Below the pieces are notes generated by a model that did not search any database, had not been told where the DNA came from, and worked only from the letters and a program-made list of their open reading frames with translations. Positions 33,401 through 43,475 of a stretch of DNA of 64,000 nucleotides are shown piece after piece (the first letter of the stretch is position 1; each line of letters starts with the position of its first letter). Both the position numbers and the translations under genes were made by a program. Source of the stretch: Pseudopithomyces maydicus. Taxonomy: Eukaryota > Ascomycota > Dothideomycetes > Pleosporales > Didymosphaeriaceae. The stretch is taken from the NCBI GenBank assembly GCA_026873275.1, contig JANTUC010000001.1, positions 1 to 64,000 of the forward strand, read 5' to 3'.

Positions 33401-34104
33401 TTGCTGTACCGTGCGCTGGTCGAAAACGGAAGTGTTTCCTCGTCGTGAAACACGACGCGCGGAGGAGTCGACCAGAAAGTTGATGGTCGGTACGCGCGAT
33501 GGGGCCGCGGAACCGCTGATCGTCTCGTCGTCGGAGAAAAAGATTCGCCGAGCTTGGTTTCGAGCGCTTGCAAAGCGCCCATGGAATCCTGCTGTCGTTG
33601 GTGAAGTTCCCGTATCATGTCCCGCTCTCGTGCTAATGCGCTGTTCTCGATGTTGCCCTTGGCCTGTCTGTCTGCGAGTCGCAGGACATGCAGCAGAAGC
33701 ATGATGCTGTGCTTCAGGCTGTCCAGCCTGCGGCGTAGCAATTCGATCCTTTGCTCTTTTGATAGGTCAGACGGTCCTGGCATGCTGGGCTGGTGAGGGC
33801 CGGATTCGTTTGTCTTGTTAATGAAATCTTGCACTTCGCCGAACATGGCGTCGCAGCGCCTGCTCAGTCCGTCGACCTCGGCGACGGCATTGTTGGACAC
33901 GTCCTGCTGTCCATCATGGGTTGCAATGACGTCGGCAACGCCGTCCAAGGTGACGGCGATGTTCTTGACATGGTCGGCAATGTCAGCTATATCTTGCTCC
34001 GGGCGACCGGCGTGGGTCGCAAAGTCGTACAGGGCAGTGCTCAATCGAGCACCGGTGCTGGCGGTCTGGGCTATGCTGGCGACGAGCCCGTCCACCTCCG
34101 CCAT
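30474..34104 (-). CDS. Transcription factor with C2H2 pair and Zn2Cys6 finger; one-base frameshift in model
   Basis: The start is MAEVDGLVASIAQTASTGAR, an N-terminal helical domain often found ahead of fungal STAND or zinc-finger proteins. Coding runs to about 33560, where the frame must move by one base to reach IFFSDDETISG, then an acidic stretch and LTINELTQCAHHVQKLL. Two C2H2 fingers follow (CEECGRSFTRAEHLRRH and CELCGKVFFRADLLQRH); the last His codon is formed by splicing a 47-bp intron (32467-32513, GTAAGT...CTAG). After a long disordered Ser/Pro/Gln region comes a Zn2Cys6 cluster, CERCSEYSIKCDGKLPQC then TACTSTKYAGEC, spacing CX2CX6CX6CX2CX8C. The C-terminus has a basic stretch (HGRKKSKSNR). 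Restored length would be about 1194 residues. Presumably nuclear and DNA-binding; targets unknown. Confidence 0.75.
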
Positions 34105-35605
34105 TGCTCCGAACCTGGCCCTTTGATGGTGAGGAGTTAGATGTCATGTGGAGGGCGACAGCAGCGCGCCACTGAACACATGGAGCGTTGTCGCTAAAAG
34201 GACGCTAGCAGTAGATGCGCAGAAGCTGCGCAAAGCTCCGACGGGACGCGCTGTGAGAAGAGGGGCGGAGAGTGAGGGGGCGTGGAGGGTGAATGGAGGT
34301 GGAAGGTGTCGAGTTGTGGGGCGGCCCCGATGCGAAAAGCGCAGGTGGCTGAGCAAGCTTCACTGCTGGCCTTGATTGATGACATGTATGCGATATGCGC
34401 ACTGGTGGATGCTGTCGTTGGCGGAACACGGGCACTGCACCGCACTATAAACCGCTGCAGGACTGGTCATATGGCTCGCCGACGCTGTCTCGACGCTGCA
34501 TCGACCGGACGAGACGGGAAGGAGATGTGCGCGAGGCTGGAGGGCTGCCGTGGCCTTCCTTCGAGTGTACGGGTGGGGTCCGCCGCTAATCTACAAGCCG
34601 CCGTAGTGCTCGAGTCGCGAACGGCCCACCGAGCCTCAACAACCCCGACGCGCGTTCGCAGCCTGCGCGCTGCTGCCACCGCGAGCCCTTTGCAACGAAC
34701 CACCGATGTATCAATGTATTGCCTGCTGGCTGCGCGTGCTGGCCGCCGACGTAGGTTGTGGGACGCAAACCTTCGCACGACGCCCTTGGCTGCCTCTCTG
34801 GCGCGCACTGGGACTTTGTGAACGCTTGCGGGCGGGCACGGCGGGCACGGCGAGCACGGCGAGCACGGCGACTCGACTCGACAGTGCCTCTCTCCGCGTC
34901 CAATCCGATCCAATATGTGATTGACGCTTCGATCAATGTGCCTCGCCGCGTCCAATCCAATCCAATACTGGATTGACTCTTCAACCAATGCCCGCCGTCG
35001 CGAGTTCGATAGTCACCACTCCCAAGACTGCCGTTCTGGGCCATGGCCAGGTGCGACTTGCTCGTCACAAATAACCTGAAATAACCTGTTGGACGCGTCT
35101 GGGCCGCACCTTCCCCACATGGTCACACCCAGCGCGTGCCTGCCCGCACTCCAGGGCTGCAGACCAGCACCACGACCACACCTCCAGGGCTGCAAGCTTG
35201 GCACCGTGACCATTCATGCTCGACAACATCGCCGCTGCAAAACTGGGCTGCGGCGCGGGTGCCAGGTACCTAACCTGCACGTGGTGGCGTCCAGATAAGC
35301 GACCGCCATCGCCAACCGATCAACCCTGCTCTGTTTCCTCGCCATCCCACACTGACGCAGATCTGACGATCGCCGTTGCCGACAGCCTTCCGCGTCGACG
35401 CATTCGATAACCGCGACAATGTGATAACGAATATCGAACATGAACAGGCCTCGAAGCAAATGGCGCCCCAGTATCACTCCATCAAACTGACGTCATTCCA
35501 ATATTGCCATTAGTTGCTATTTGCAATTCTGAAATGGCAGGCACGCCTCTGTACCCAACAGCTCGCTCACCATAGCCGACTCGGCGCTCATTCTGCCTCT
35601 TCCCC
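34105..35605. other. Intergenic, about 1.5 kb, with short tandem repeats
   Basis: Divergent promoter region between the transcription factor and the caleosin. Contains a 9-bp tandem (GCGGGCACG / GCGAGCACG, about 34829-34870), an imperfect 52-bp direct repeat (34895-34946 and 34947-34993) rich in CCAAT boxes, and an imperfect repeat around CTCCAGGGCTGCA (about 35149 and 35183). No supported gene. Confidence 0.55.
34895..34993 (+). repeat. 52-bp imperfect direct repeat with multiple CCAAT boxes
   Basis: Two units starting CGCGTCCAATCC, each with two or three CCAAT motifs followed by GATTGAC. CCAAT is the site of the fungal HAP/CBF complex; function here is inferred only. Confidence 0.5.
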
Positions 35606-36870
35606 ATGTCATCTGCCTATCTCCTCGCATCTCACTCCAAGCACACCAACGAAGTCCTACCTAACCACCGCCCGCGGGACCTGCCTTCAAATAGCCCACC
35701 ACGGGACGACCCGCTTCTAGAAGACGTTCCAATGGACCGAGCGCAGATTGACAAGCTGAACAGACTTTCGGACACCTCTGCGGATCCCCAAATCCAGCAC
35801 CAGAAGCAGGAAAGTGCGCAATGGAACGGCCAGCCATTGACAGACCATTTGAATAAGCTTTCAAACGGGACTGTTGCAGACAACGACGTCAAACTTTCGA
35901 ACGGCGTCCCTCCCACTGATGGCTCGAGAGATGAAGACAGGCCAGACGGTTCTCCTGCCAAAGCCAATCATGACGCCTCAGTCAGGGATGACACTTCCGG
36001 GGGCTGCCGTCACTGTCAGCACTGCCAACATGGCGACAAGGGGAAGGAGCACGCTTTTGCAGAGAGCAAACCACGGGAGATCACAGTAGAAGGTAGATCG
36101 AGAGAAGATCTGGTCGTGCGTTCCATTCGACCAGTTCCCATCACGATCAAGCGAAAACCTTTCATTGCTCGGTGCGACAGTAGGCTTCGCCATGCAGGTA
36201 GGAGCCCTTATTTGTTGCTATTCGGCTCTTATATCTGATAACCCTAGGCACCGCCCGCGCCTACATTGCTGCCACAGAAGAAAAGCCATACGGCACTACA
36301 CACAAGGATTGGGCACGCAACCACTCGCACCAGACAGTCCTCCAGCAGCACTGTGACTTCTTCGATACCGACCGCGATGGTATCATATGGCCTCAGGATA
36401 CCTTCAGCGGTTTTCACAAGCTTGGCTTTGGAATCATCCTCTCCCTCGTTGCAGTCTTTGTCATCCATGCCAACTTTTCCTACCCTACCCTCCCTACCTG
36501 GCTTCCCGATCCCTTCTTCCGCGTGTACCTCACCAACATCCACAAGGATAAGCATGGATCAGACAGTGGCACCTACGACCATGAAGGACGCTTCGTGCCC
36601 CAGAAGTTCGAAGATATCTTCGAGAAGTATGCCGAGGGACGTGATTACGTTACCATATGGGATGTGAACAACATGATGAAGGGTCAACGGTGCATCGCGG
36701 ACCCTATTGGTTGGGGTGGCGCGTTTTTTGAATGGCTCGCGACGTACCTGATGCTATGGCCGGAAGACGGCCGCATGATGAAGGAGGATATCAGGGGCAT
36801 TTACGATGGCAGCCTCTTCTACAAGATCGCCGCTAGGCGTGCGTCCAACAAGGCGTACGGCTACGAGTAG
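35606..36870 (+). CDS. Caleosin / heme peroxygenase
   Basis: Two exons, 35606-36197 and 36248-36870, around a 50-bp intron (GTAGGA...CCTAG), 404 residues. The C-terminal half is a caleosin: GTTHKDWARNHSHQTVLQQH with candidate heme-ligand histidines, an EF-hand loop DTDRDGIIWPQDT near residue 237-249, a hydrophobic segment FGIILSLVAVFVIHANF, and a proline knot PTLPTWLPDPFF near 276. It ends with GWGGAFFEWLATYLML. Caleosins sit on lipid droplets and membranes, bind calcium and heme, and oxidise fatty-acid hydroperoxides. The first ~190 residues are an unusual polar, probably disordered extension with a Cys/His cluster (CRHCQHCQH). A shorter start, such as MDRAQIDKLNRL at 35732, is possible. Confidence 0.88.
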
Positions 36871-36915
36871 GAGGCGGAGTGGCAGCTTATAGTCGAGGTC
36901 TCCCAACAATTGTAG

Positions 36916-37398
36916 GATTGTCGTGTGTGGGGTTATAGAGCATGGCATCGTCCGTACGCGGGAGCGGCACGGGCCCTGATCGTCGAGTATGTGAAACGCC
37001 CTCTGGGACCTTTTATATGGTTCTTCCACATTTTTAGACTACGTGCGTGGGGTTGGTGGGTCTGGAATCGCCGAAAATTGGATACTCAAGGGTGGATTTA
37101 CTACCCTTGGGCCGATCGAGTACGGGCTTATCGACAGTGGGCTACCCAGATATATGACGAAACGTTGAGCGGGTTGATGCACGACCCGGCTGAGGTCATC
37201 ATTCCCTCTAACATTGACGTCTCGGATCTCGAGTCGTCGCTCGTCGAACCTTTCGCATCCACCGCTCCCATCCTTCCTATTCAAAACCCAAACATCACAC
37301 AGATAGAAGTCAAATCCCTGGTCACAGAACCTTTATATTCCACCGCCTCGACCACAGCCTTCCTATCTACAAAGCCCAGACCCCTGGGCAAGAGATAG
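36916..37398 (+). pseudogene. Tryptophan-rich open frame without a start codon
   Basis: About 160 codons, open from 36916 to a stop at 37398, with no ATG before the segment MHDPAEVIIPSN. The sequence is not low-complexity: RPLGPFIWFFHIFRLRAWG, WIYYPWADRVRAYRQWATQI. A CAATTGTAG acceptor-like site lies at 36907-36915, so it could be the last exon of a gene whose earlier exons I cannot place (the caleosin stop is only 45 bp upstream), or the decayed end of a gene. I do not recognise a family. Confidence 0.35.
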
Positions 37399-37563
37399 GA
37401 ACCCCACTCTCTAGATAGCCACCTACTATAGCACCAATGCCATCAATATCCCCAATTCATCCACCTATCTCCACTCCAAATGTCCGATTTCATGCCATCC
37501 AACCTCCAATCTCACTCGTCATCTACCCATATCAGCACACGTCCCTTCCCCCATCCGGTATGT

Positions 37564-37911
37564 TTACTCACCCGCACACCCCTTCGGACACCCACAATCC
37601 GACACCTTCCCCTGTCTCTTGCAGCACTTTGAAAACGTCGACATGGTTGATTCGAGCGAGCTGGCCATGCAGTCGTATTCCGGGGAGAGGGTGCCTTTGG
37701 AGAGGCTGCGCGTGGTTAGCGGAAGGTGGGCGGCGGGCGGCGGGCGGTGAGGAATGCGATGGGGGGTGGGAGATGAGGATCAAACGTACCGGCAGCAGCC
37801 AACTGTGTTGGGGAGATCCCAGCCGCTGTGGTGGTCTGGCTCGTTGAAGCACTTGCAGGCGAGGGTGGGGGAGAGGAGGAATGAGAGGATGAGGAGGAGG
37901 AAGAAGAGCAT
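37564..37911 (-). CDS. Secreted ten-cysteine protein, copy 1 (effector-like)
   Basis: Two exons, 37790-37911 and 37564-37705, with an 84-bp intron (GTACGT...CTAAC...GCAG), 87 residues. MLFFLLLILSFLLSPTLA is a clear signal peptide and the mature protein starts at CKC. The cysteine framework is C-x-C-x17-CC-x12-C-x14-CC-x8-C-x-C-x3-C, ten cysteines. The downstream neighbour (38256-38668) has exactly the same spacing, the same intron position and phase (after the CCR codons, phase 2), and a TATA box at a similar distance, so the pair is a tandem duplication. Small, secreted and disulfide-rich is the usual profile of fungal effectors and antimicrobial peptides; the target is unknown and I do not recognise a named family. 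Confidence 0.82.
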
Positions 37912-38019
37912 GGTTGGTTGGTAGGTTGTGTTTGTAGGTGGTGAATCTAATGTAGATAGTTGGCTTAGTGGGAGTCAGATGTGGAGAGTAGAGGACAAGT
38001 AGAGGATGTGCGGTGGGAT

Positions 38020-38030
38020 GTTTATATAGA
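38020..38030 (-). promoter_or_regulatory. TATA box of secreted copy 1
   Basis: TCTATATAAAC on the minus strand, about 110 bp before the ATG at 37911. Confidence 0.55.
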
Positions 38031-38255
38031 TGGATGGTTGGTGAGAGAAGGACGAGGGGTAAGGGCCTAGCGTTTGCAATCGGAGGATGGCAAACGGGTA
38101 TCGTGATAAGATATCCATAACGCGAATAAGTAATTGAGTGTGTATCTACGTCGCAAGATCCAGGGAATCCTCGCCTCGAGCAATTTCAACTCCACCCCAC
38201 CTGCCTTCTTGCTTCCCTTCCCTCCTTCGCACCTTCCCTCTTTTCTTATCCTACT

Positions 38256-38668
38256 TTACTTCCCACACCCCTCCGAACACTCACAATCCGAAAACCTTCC
38301 AAACCCCAGACAGCAACTAGAAAAGTCCGAGAGTGTCTCGGATATGGAATGCGCGTTGCAATCAGGTTCGCCGTCGTCATAGATTATGCCGTGTCTACTT
38401 TTCATCAGCAAAGAAGAAAACAAGCAGAAGAAGTGAAAGTAGCAGAACAGACGGAGGAAGAGAAATGAGAATATATATAGAAAGGGGAGATAGAGATGCA
38501 GAGGAGGTGAGGTGGGAAACATAGGTCGTACCGGCAGCATAGCCTCGTCTTATCTGCATCGATACCTTCGTTGTGTTCCATGTCGTACCAGCATTTGCAG
38601 GCTGAGATTGGGCTGGTGAAGAGGGAGAGGGCGGCGACGAGGGTGATAAGTGTGGTGGAGATGTACAT
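38256..38668 (-). CDS. Secreted ten-cysteine protein, copy 2 (effector-like paralogue)
   Basis: Two exons, 38532-38668 and 38256-38394, around a 137-bp intron (GTACGA...AAGTAG), 91 residues. The signal peptide MYISTTLITLVAALSLF runs to the SA-CKC junction. Mature motifs CKCWYDMEHNEGIDAD, LCCR, DCNAHSISETLSDFSSCC and SDCECSEGCGK keep every cysteine interval of copy 1, while most other residues differ. The acceptor AAGTAG was chosen because it keeps frame and gives the same 12-residue interval as copy 1; the alternative AAAAG three bases earlier would add one residue. The pair is head-to-tail, same strand. Confidence 0.82.
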
Positions 38669-38775
38669 GGCTTCCTTTTGTAGACTGCTTGTATTGATTT
38701 CTATTTTTACTTGAGCTGGGCGTTGAGAATCTGGGTTGTGTATGTGTGAGTAGAAGGTTGGGAGGTGGACGAGGC

Positions 38776-38791
38776 TATTATATATAGTATA
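38776..38791 (-). promoter_or_regulatory. TATA box of secreted copy 2
   Basis: A TATATA-rich stretch (minus strand ACTATATATAATAG) about 110 bp before the ATG at 38668, the same distance as in copy 1. Confidence 0.5.
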
Positions 38792-38799
38792 ATTAAATT

Positions 38800-39967
38800 T
38801 AGAAATCCTGCTGAGAGGAAAGCAAGGGACTTCTAGATAGTAGTAGTTATATGTAATATAGGTGTAAGTAAGTAAAGTGGAGGATGGGGTAGATGAATTG
38901 GGGGACGGCGTAGTTGGATATATATAATAGTGGATGGAATTAGTTAAAGAGGGGCGGAGGGTAGGGCAGGGTAACAGGAAACTTAATACTTGTTCTGTAG
39001 CACTTATATGTCCCATTATTAAGGAGAGACAGGTTGGACTACTACATTACACACGTTTATTCCATAGTACATGTATCCCCTATCAGGGGATAATAGATTT
39101 AATCTTAAAGGTTTCTTCTTTTCTCTACCTTTCAGTATCTGTATATCTATTATTCAATCCTTTGTAGTCCTGTATCTCTGGCTAGTCTTTAAATTATATT
39201 CGTGAGGACCTAGATAGGTCATCTTAACTGCAGCTAAAGACAAACCAGATATAACAGATTTATTACCCTGTCTCACCTCCTTGTAGAACTAATATAATAT
39301 ACTTTTATTACGCAGCCTTGTGAGACTTGTATATACTTATGTTACCCTAGACTCATGACCTCGGGATATTTGAAAATTTTTCCTAGTCAGTCTATTACTA
39401 TGGTGCTCCTTCGTATAACGAATGAATTTATCAAGTCTAGCTTATTATAAGCTAGTATTAGCATAGTTTCCTTAAGTCTTTATAATAATAATTACAATAT
39501 TATTTACCTTCACCTTACTTTAGTCTCGCTTTACTTCTACCTCACTTCTACCTTATCTTAATTCTATATTCACTTCCACCTTACTTCACCTTTGCTTTAC
39601 CTTCACTTTGCCTTTATTTTGTATTCACTTCACTTTCACCCTTTATACCTGTTCTTATTAGCATATTAAGTCACTATTGTATTTACTTCACCTTCACTTT
39701 CTTATTCACTTCACTTTCACTGTTTATACAGGTCCCTATCAGCACCCTAAATCATCAACATAAACATCACACATTAACAAAACAAATAAACACACATTCG
39801 CGAAATACTTTTTGTATCCATTCGCCGAGCTATCAAGCCCACCAGGCAGATATATGTATATCCCCCCACATATTCGTCATCAGTCATTCAATTCTCATTG
39901 TATGTATGTAACCTGTCCAGCCAGTCGACCAGCCAACCAGCTACTCGCACCAAACTGCATGCGCAAT
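38800..39967. other. Intergenic, AT-leaning, with pyrimidine-rich TTCAC repeats
   Basis: No supported gene. About 39500-39745 consists of degenerate TTCAC/CTTTAC/CTTCAC units, with a near-duplicate of TTCACTTCACTTTCAC plus flanking bases (about 39626 and 39705). The rest is moderately AT-rich but not as extreme as the RIP block. Confidence 0.5.
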
Positions 39968-40878
39968 CTAGTTGGAGATACCAATGACACCGCAAGCAGG
40001 GCGCGTACCCGCGTTACCGGTCTTCTTGGACTCGGGGTGGTCGCTCTTGCCGAGGTCGTCGGTGCCGCCGTGGACGACGATGGTGCGGCCGATGACGCTG
40101 TCCTGGCCGATGAGCTTGATCAGCTTGTCGGTGACGGAGCCCTGTGCGTTGCCCTGGCCGTCGGTCTTGAAGTTACCCAAGTCACCGACGTGGCGCTCCT
40201 CGTCCTGGGGAGCACCGTGGTCCTTGCCGTGGGGGTTGACTTGGGAGTGTTAGCTTTCGCCCGGAGCTTCGTGGTCGGACTGCGAGCGCTTACAGTGAGG
40301 GCCGGCGGAAGTGCAGCCGTTGGTGTTGTCACCAAAGGCGTGGACGTGCATGCCACGCTCAGCGTTGGCATCGTGGCCGGTGATGTCCCATGAGATGGTA
40401 GTGGGGGAGCTCTCGTTCTCCTGCTCGAAGGTAACGGTGCCCTTGACGTTGGAGTCACCACGGAGAACAGCGACTAGGCAATTGTGTCAGCGCTGTGATC
40501 CGCCATGTTCAAAGCTGTGCTCTCCATTTGGAAGCACCCTGGAAGGCATGACACGCCGCGTTCACGGTAGCGGGTCGTCCTGGCCATCAAGGTCTCCCGT
40601 CGCGGGGCGGCCATTGGATCAGCGGGCGGACGCCTGCAGCGAGCTCAGGAACACCCGCCGCACAGGTCTCACGCGGTACCAGCATGGTCCTCACGGTTGC
40701 CTTTTAGCCCGATTGAGGCACTGCCATTGCTCAGGCAACCGTTTGGATGGTGTAGCCCGCATACAAAACCTGCTCAATCTCGCTCGGAGAGCTCGGGAGG
40801 CTGCCCCGCTTCACCAATGGCTCGCACGCGGGCAGATTCTAGAAGGGAACTAGAAGGGGACGTACCGGCCTTGACCAT
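39968..40878 (-). CDS. SOD1: Cu/Zn superoxide dismutase
   Basis: Three exons: 40866-40878 (MVKA plus one base), 40294-40473 and 39968-40239. Introns of 392 bp (GTACGT...CCTAG) and 54 bp (GTAAGC...GCTAAC...CAAG). The product is 154 residues, the standard SOD1 length. Seen: VAVLRGDSNVKGTVTF, the copper/zinc histidines in GMHVHAFGD and AGPHFNPHGKDHG (formed by splicing), ERHVGDLGN, and the C-terminal RTIVVHGGTDDLGK with GTRPACGVIGI. It converts superoxide to peroxide and oxygen in cytosol and mitochondrial intermembrane space. The first intron is long and GC-balanced, unlike the ~50-80 bp introns elsewhere in the window. Confidence 0.97.
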
Positions 40879-41424
40879 TTTGGCGGTATGTGTAGATTAA
40901 ATGGAGGGATTGGTTAGGTGTTGTTTGTGGATGGAACTGTGAGTGTGCTGGAAGTATGAGAGAAGGGAAGAAGGGTGCGCTGTAAGCTTCGGCTTCTCCT
41001 CCTGAGGCGAGCGAGGCGGGGCATTGCGTGACGTATCTGGACGCTTCTCCGCTCTTAGCTCCGAGTCCCGCCCACGTCTCTGAATAATCATGCCTCTGCT
41101 TCACGCATGCAGCTAGCCTTCGTATTGCAAAACCAATGCTGCCTCGAATGAGGCTTCATCGAGGCTTGCAGCGACACCATCCTTGGGCGAGCTGCTTTGT
41201 CACGGAACTGCCCGGAGACCCATGCAAGGAACAGCTCTCGAGCTGGCCTGACCATGCCTCGTTCTCCACTACAGTGGGGTTCGGCGTCACTTCCACGACA
41301 AATGTTTGACCGGAAACCGGATGCAGATAATTCATGAATTATTTTCGTAACTAGAAACATGGCCAATGGTGATATTTTTCATTCAGCTAGCAAGGAAATA
41401 CGTCAGATATCATGCAATCATTCT
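40879..41424. other. Intergenic: SOD1 promoter and transaldolase 3' end
   Basis: About 546 bp. The part next to SOD1 should be its promoter. No other gene is supported. Confidence 0.5.
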
Positions 41425-42505
41425 CTAAGCCTCGATCTTCTTTCGCAGGATGTCCTTGAGTGTGTCGGCATCAGCAGCGAACTTGGAGATACCCTCGCGC
41501 AGCTTCTCGACGGCCATCTGCTCCTCGTTGAAGTCGAAGCGGAAGTCGCTCTCGCTGTTGATGTAGGTCTTCTTCTCAAGGTCGAGCGAGTTAGCCTGGG
41601 AAGCATCGAGCTTCTTGGGCACGCTGTCCTGGGAGTTGTACAGCTGCTCGAGAAGGTTGGGCTATTGCAATCAGTACAAAGTCTCGGGTTTTCAATCCAA
41701 TGGCAAACTCACAGCAATGGTCAGGTAGTCGCAGCCAGCGAGCTCGGTGATCTCGCCAATGTTCCTGAAGGAGGCACCCATGACGATGGTGTTGTAGCCG
41801 TACTTCTTGTAGTAGTTGAAGATGGTGCCAACAGACTTGACACCGGGGTCCTCCTGGGCGGAGTACTCCTTCTTGGTTGCGGCCTTGTACCAGTCGAGGA
41901 TGCGACCGACGAAGGGAGAGATGAGGTAGGCACCAGCCTCAGCGGCGGCAATGGCCTGGACAAGCGAGAACATGAGGGTCAAGTTGGTGTTGATGCCGTA
42001 CTTGGACTGGAGAATCTCGGCGGCCTTGATGCCCTCCCATGTGGAAGCGATCTTGATGAGGACGCGCTCCTTGTCGATGCCAATCTCTTTGTAAAGCTGC
42101 ACAGATTAGCATCCGCGACATCCGGCGCATGGGAACAAGTCAGGAACGTACTTCGATGATGCGCAGGGCCTTGTTCACCGACTGCTCGGTGGAGAAGGAG
42201 AAGCGTGCGTCGACCTCAGTGGAGACCTTGCCGGGGATGATCTTGAGGATCTCGCTGCCGAACTGCACCAGGAGGTTGTCGAGGGTGGCATCGACCTGCT
42301 CCTCGATGCTGCTGCCGTGCTTCTTGCCGTACTCAACGGCGGCATCGATCAGCTTGGCGTACTCGGGCTTCTTGGAGGCAGCGAGGATGAGCGAGGGGTT
42401 GGTGGTCGCATCCTGGGGCTTGTACTTGTCAATGGTCGCAAAGTCACCGGAGTCGCAGACAACGGTGGTGCCCGAGGCCTTCAATTGATCGAGGCTGGAA
42501 GACAT
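41425..42505 (-). CDS. TAL1: Transaldolase
   Basis: Three exons: 42152-42505, 41713-42096, 41425-41661; introns 55 and 51 bp (GTACGT...CAG; GTGAGT...ATAG); 324 residues, the usual size for TAL1. Seen: MSSSLDQLKASGTTVVCDSG, the DATTNPSLI signature, the Schiff-base lysine in RVLIKIASTWEG (about K133), INTNLTLMFSL, and SPFVGRILDW. The enzyme moves a dihydroxyacetone unit between sedoheptulose-7-P and glyceraldehyde-3-P in the non-oxidative pentose phosphate pathway. Confidence 0.97.
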
Positions 42506-43475
42506 TGTGTGTTTTGGGGGTATCTTAAGGGTAGAGTGGTAGGGTATCAAACAGGTGGATGTGGAAAGAGAAGAGAGGGTGTTGTGTTGGGAGTCGAAGA
42601 GAAGGAGCTGTGCTTGGGCCGGTGGAATAGCCCCGCCATAAAAAAGCGCCCCGCCAGCATCGTCACAGTGGCGACGCGAGCGATGCGCCGATACCGACAC
42701 GGCCGACAACGAGTGGCTCCGGGGCCCGCTGAAAATCAATCAGCGCCTTACAACACAGGACTAAGCAGCAACCCCTGGCCGACGTGCCTCTCCCGTGCGT
42801 TGCGGTCGGCAGCCCTCGCCGCCGTGACGGATGATGCAATCCAGAATCTGCACGAGCTTCACTTCACCATGACAACCCGCGCGGTAATCCAGGCCTAGAA
42901 CTGATCCTCCGCCTGAACCAGAAGTCCCTGAGAAGTCTCTGGAGGTCATCCCGCCAAGCCTCCCCCAATCTCAAACGCCGCCCTCCGTCGGCCGGCAACT
43001 GTCGAGGGGTTCACAGGCCGCCTCTCAGCCTCATGCAGCCAGCCCGTTTCCGTTCCAAGTGGTTCAACACTTCCACTCGCGTCCATGCCCTTCTCACCCG
43101 CCCCAGCCCGCCGGGAAAAACCAAATCGCGACTTTTTTTGCTTCTTCCGCCAATAGAAAGAACCATCTCCGCGCGCGCGACTTCTCCGCCGCAGTCCAGC
43201 TTGGCGTCTGAGCGATATCGTCGTCGGACTGCAGAGCTGACATCCAGAACCCCATGCTTACAAGAACAACCTCTTTTGACTGCTAATCGCCTCACAAACC
43301 AGAATTCGTAATGCGGATCTATTCTATCCGCTCCCGCTATCTCAAAAGCTCTGCTAAAGAAAGAGCCGCAGAATATCCCGCCGGTTGATTCGACCACGAC
43401 TCCACCCATCCAAACATCCTCCCACGCACCACTCACCGCATCCGCATCCGCATCCGTACAACCTTCCACCCCCAC
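42506..43475. other. Intergenic, about 1 kb
   Basis: Transaldolase promoter side on the left; 3' region of the SDR gene on the right. Pyrimidine-rich patches near 43390-43490. No supported gene. Confidence 0.5.

Noticed and set aside
41359..42159. 266-codon plus-strand open frame
   Set aside because: Antisense shadow of transaldolase exons 2 and 3, which have clear family motifs.
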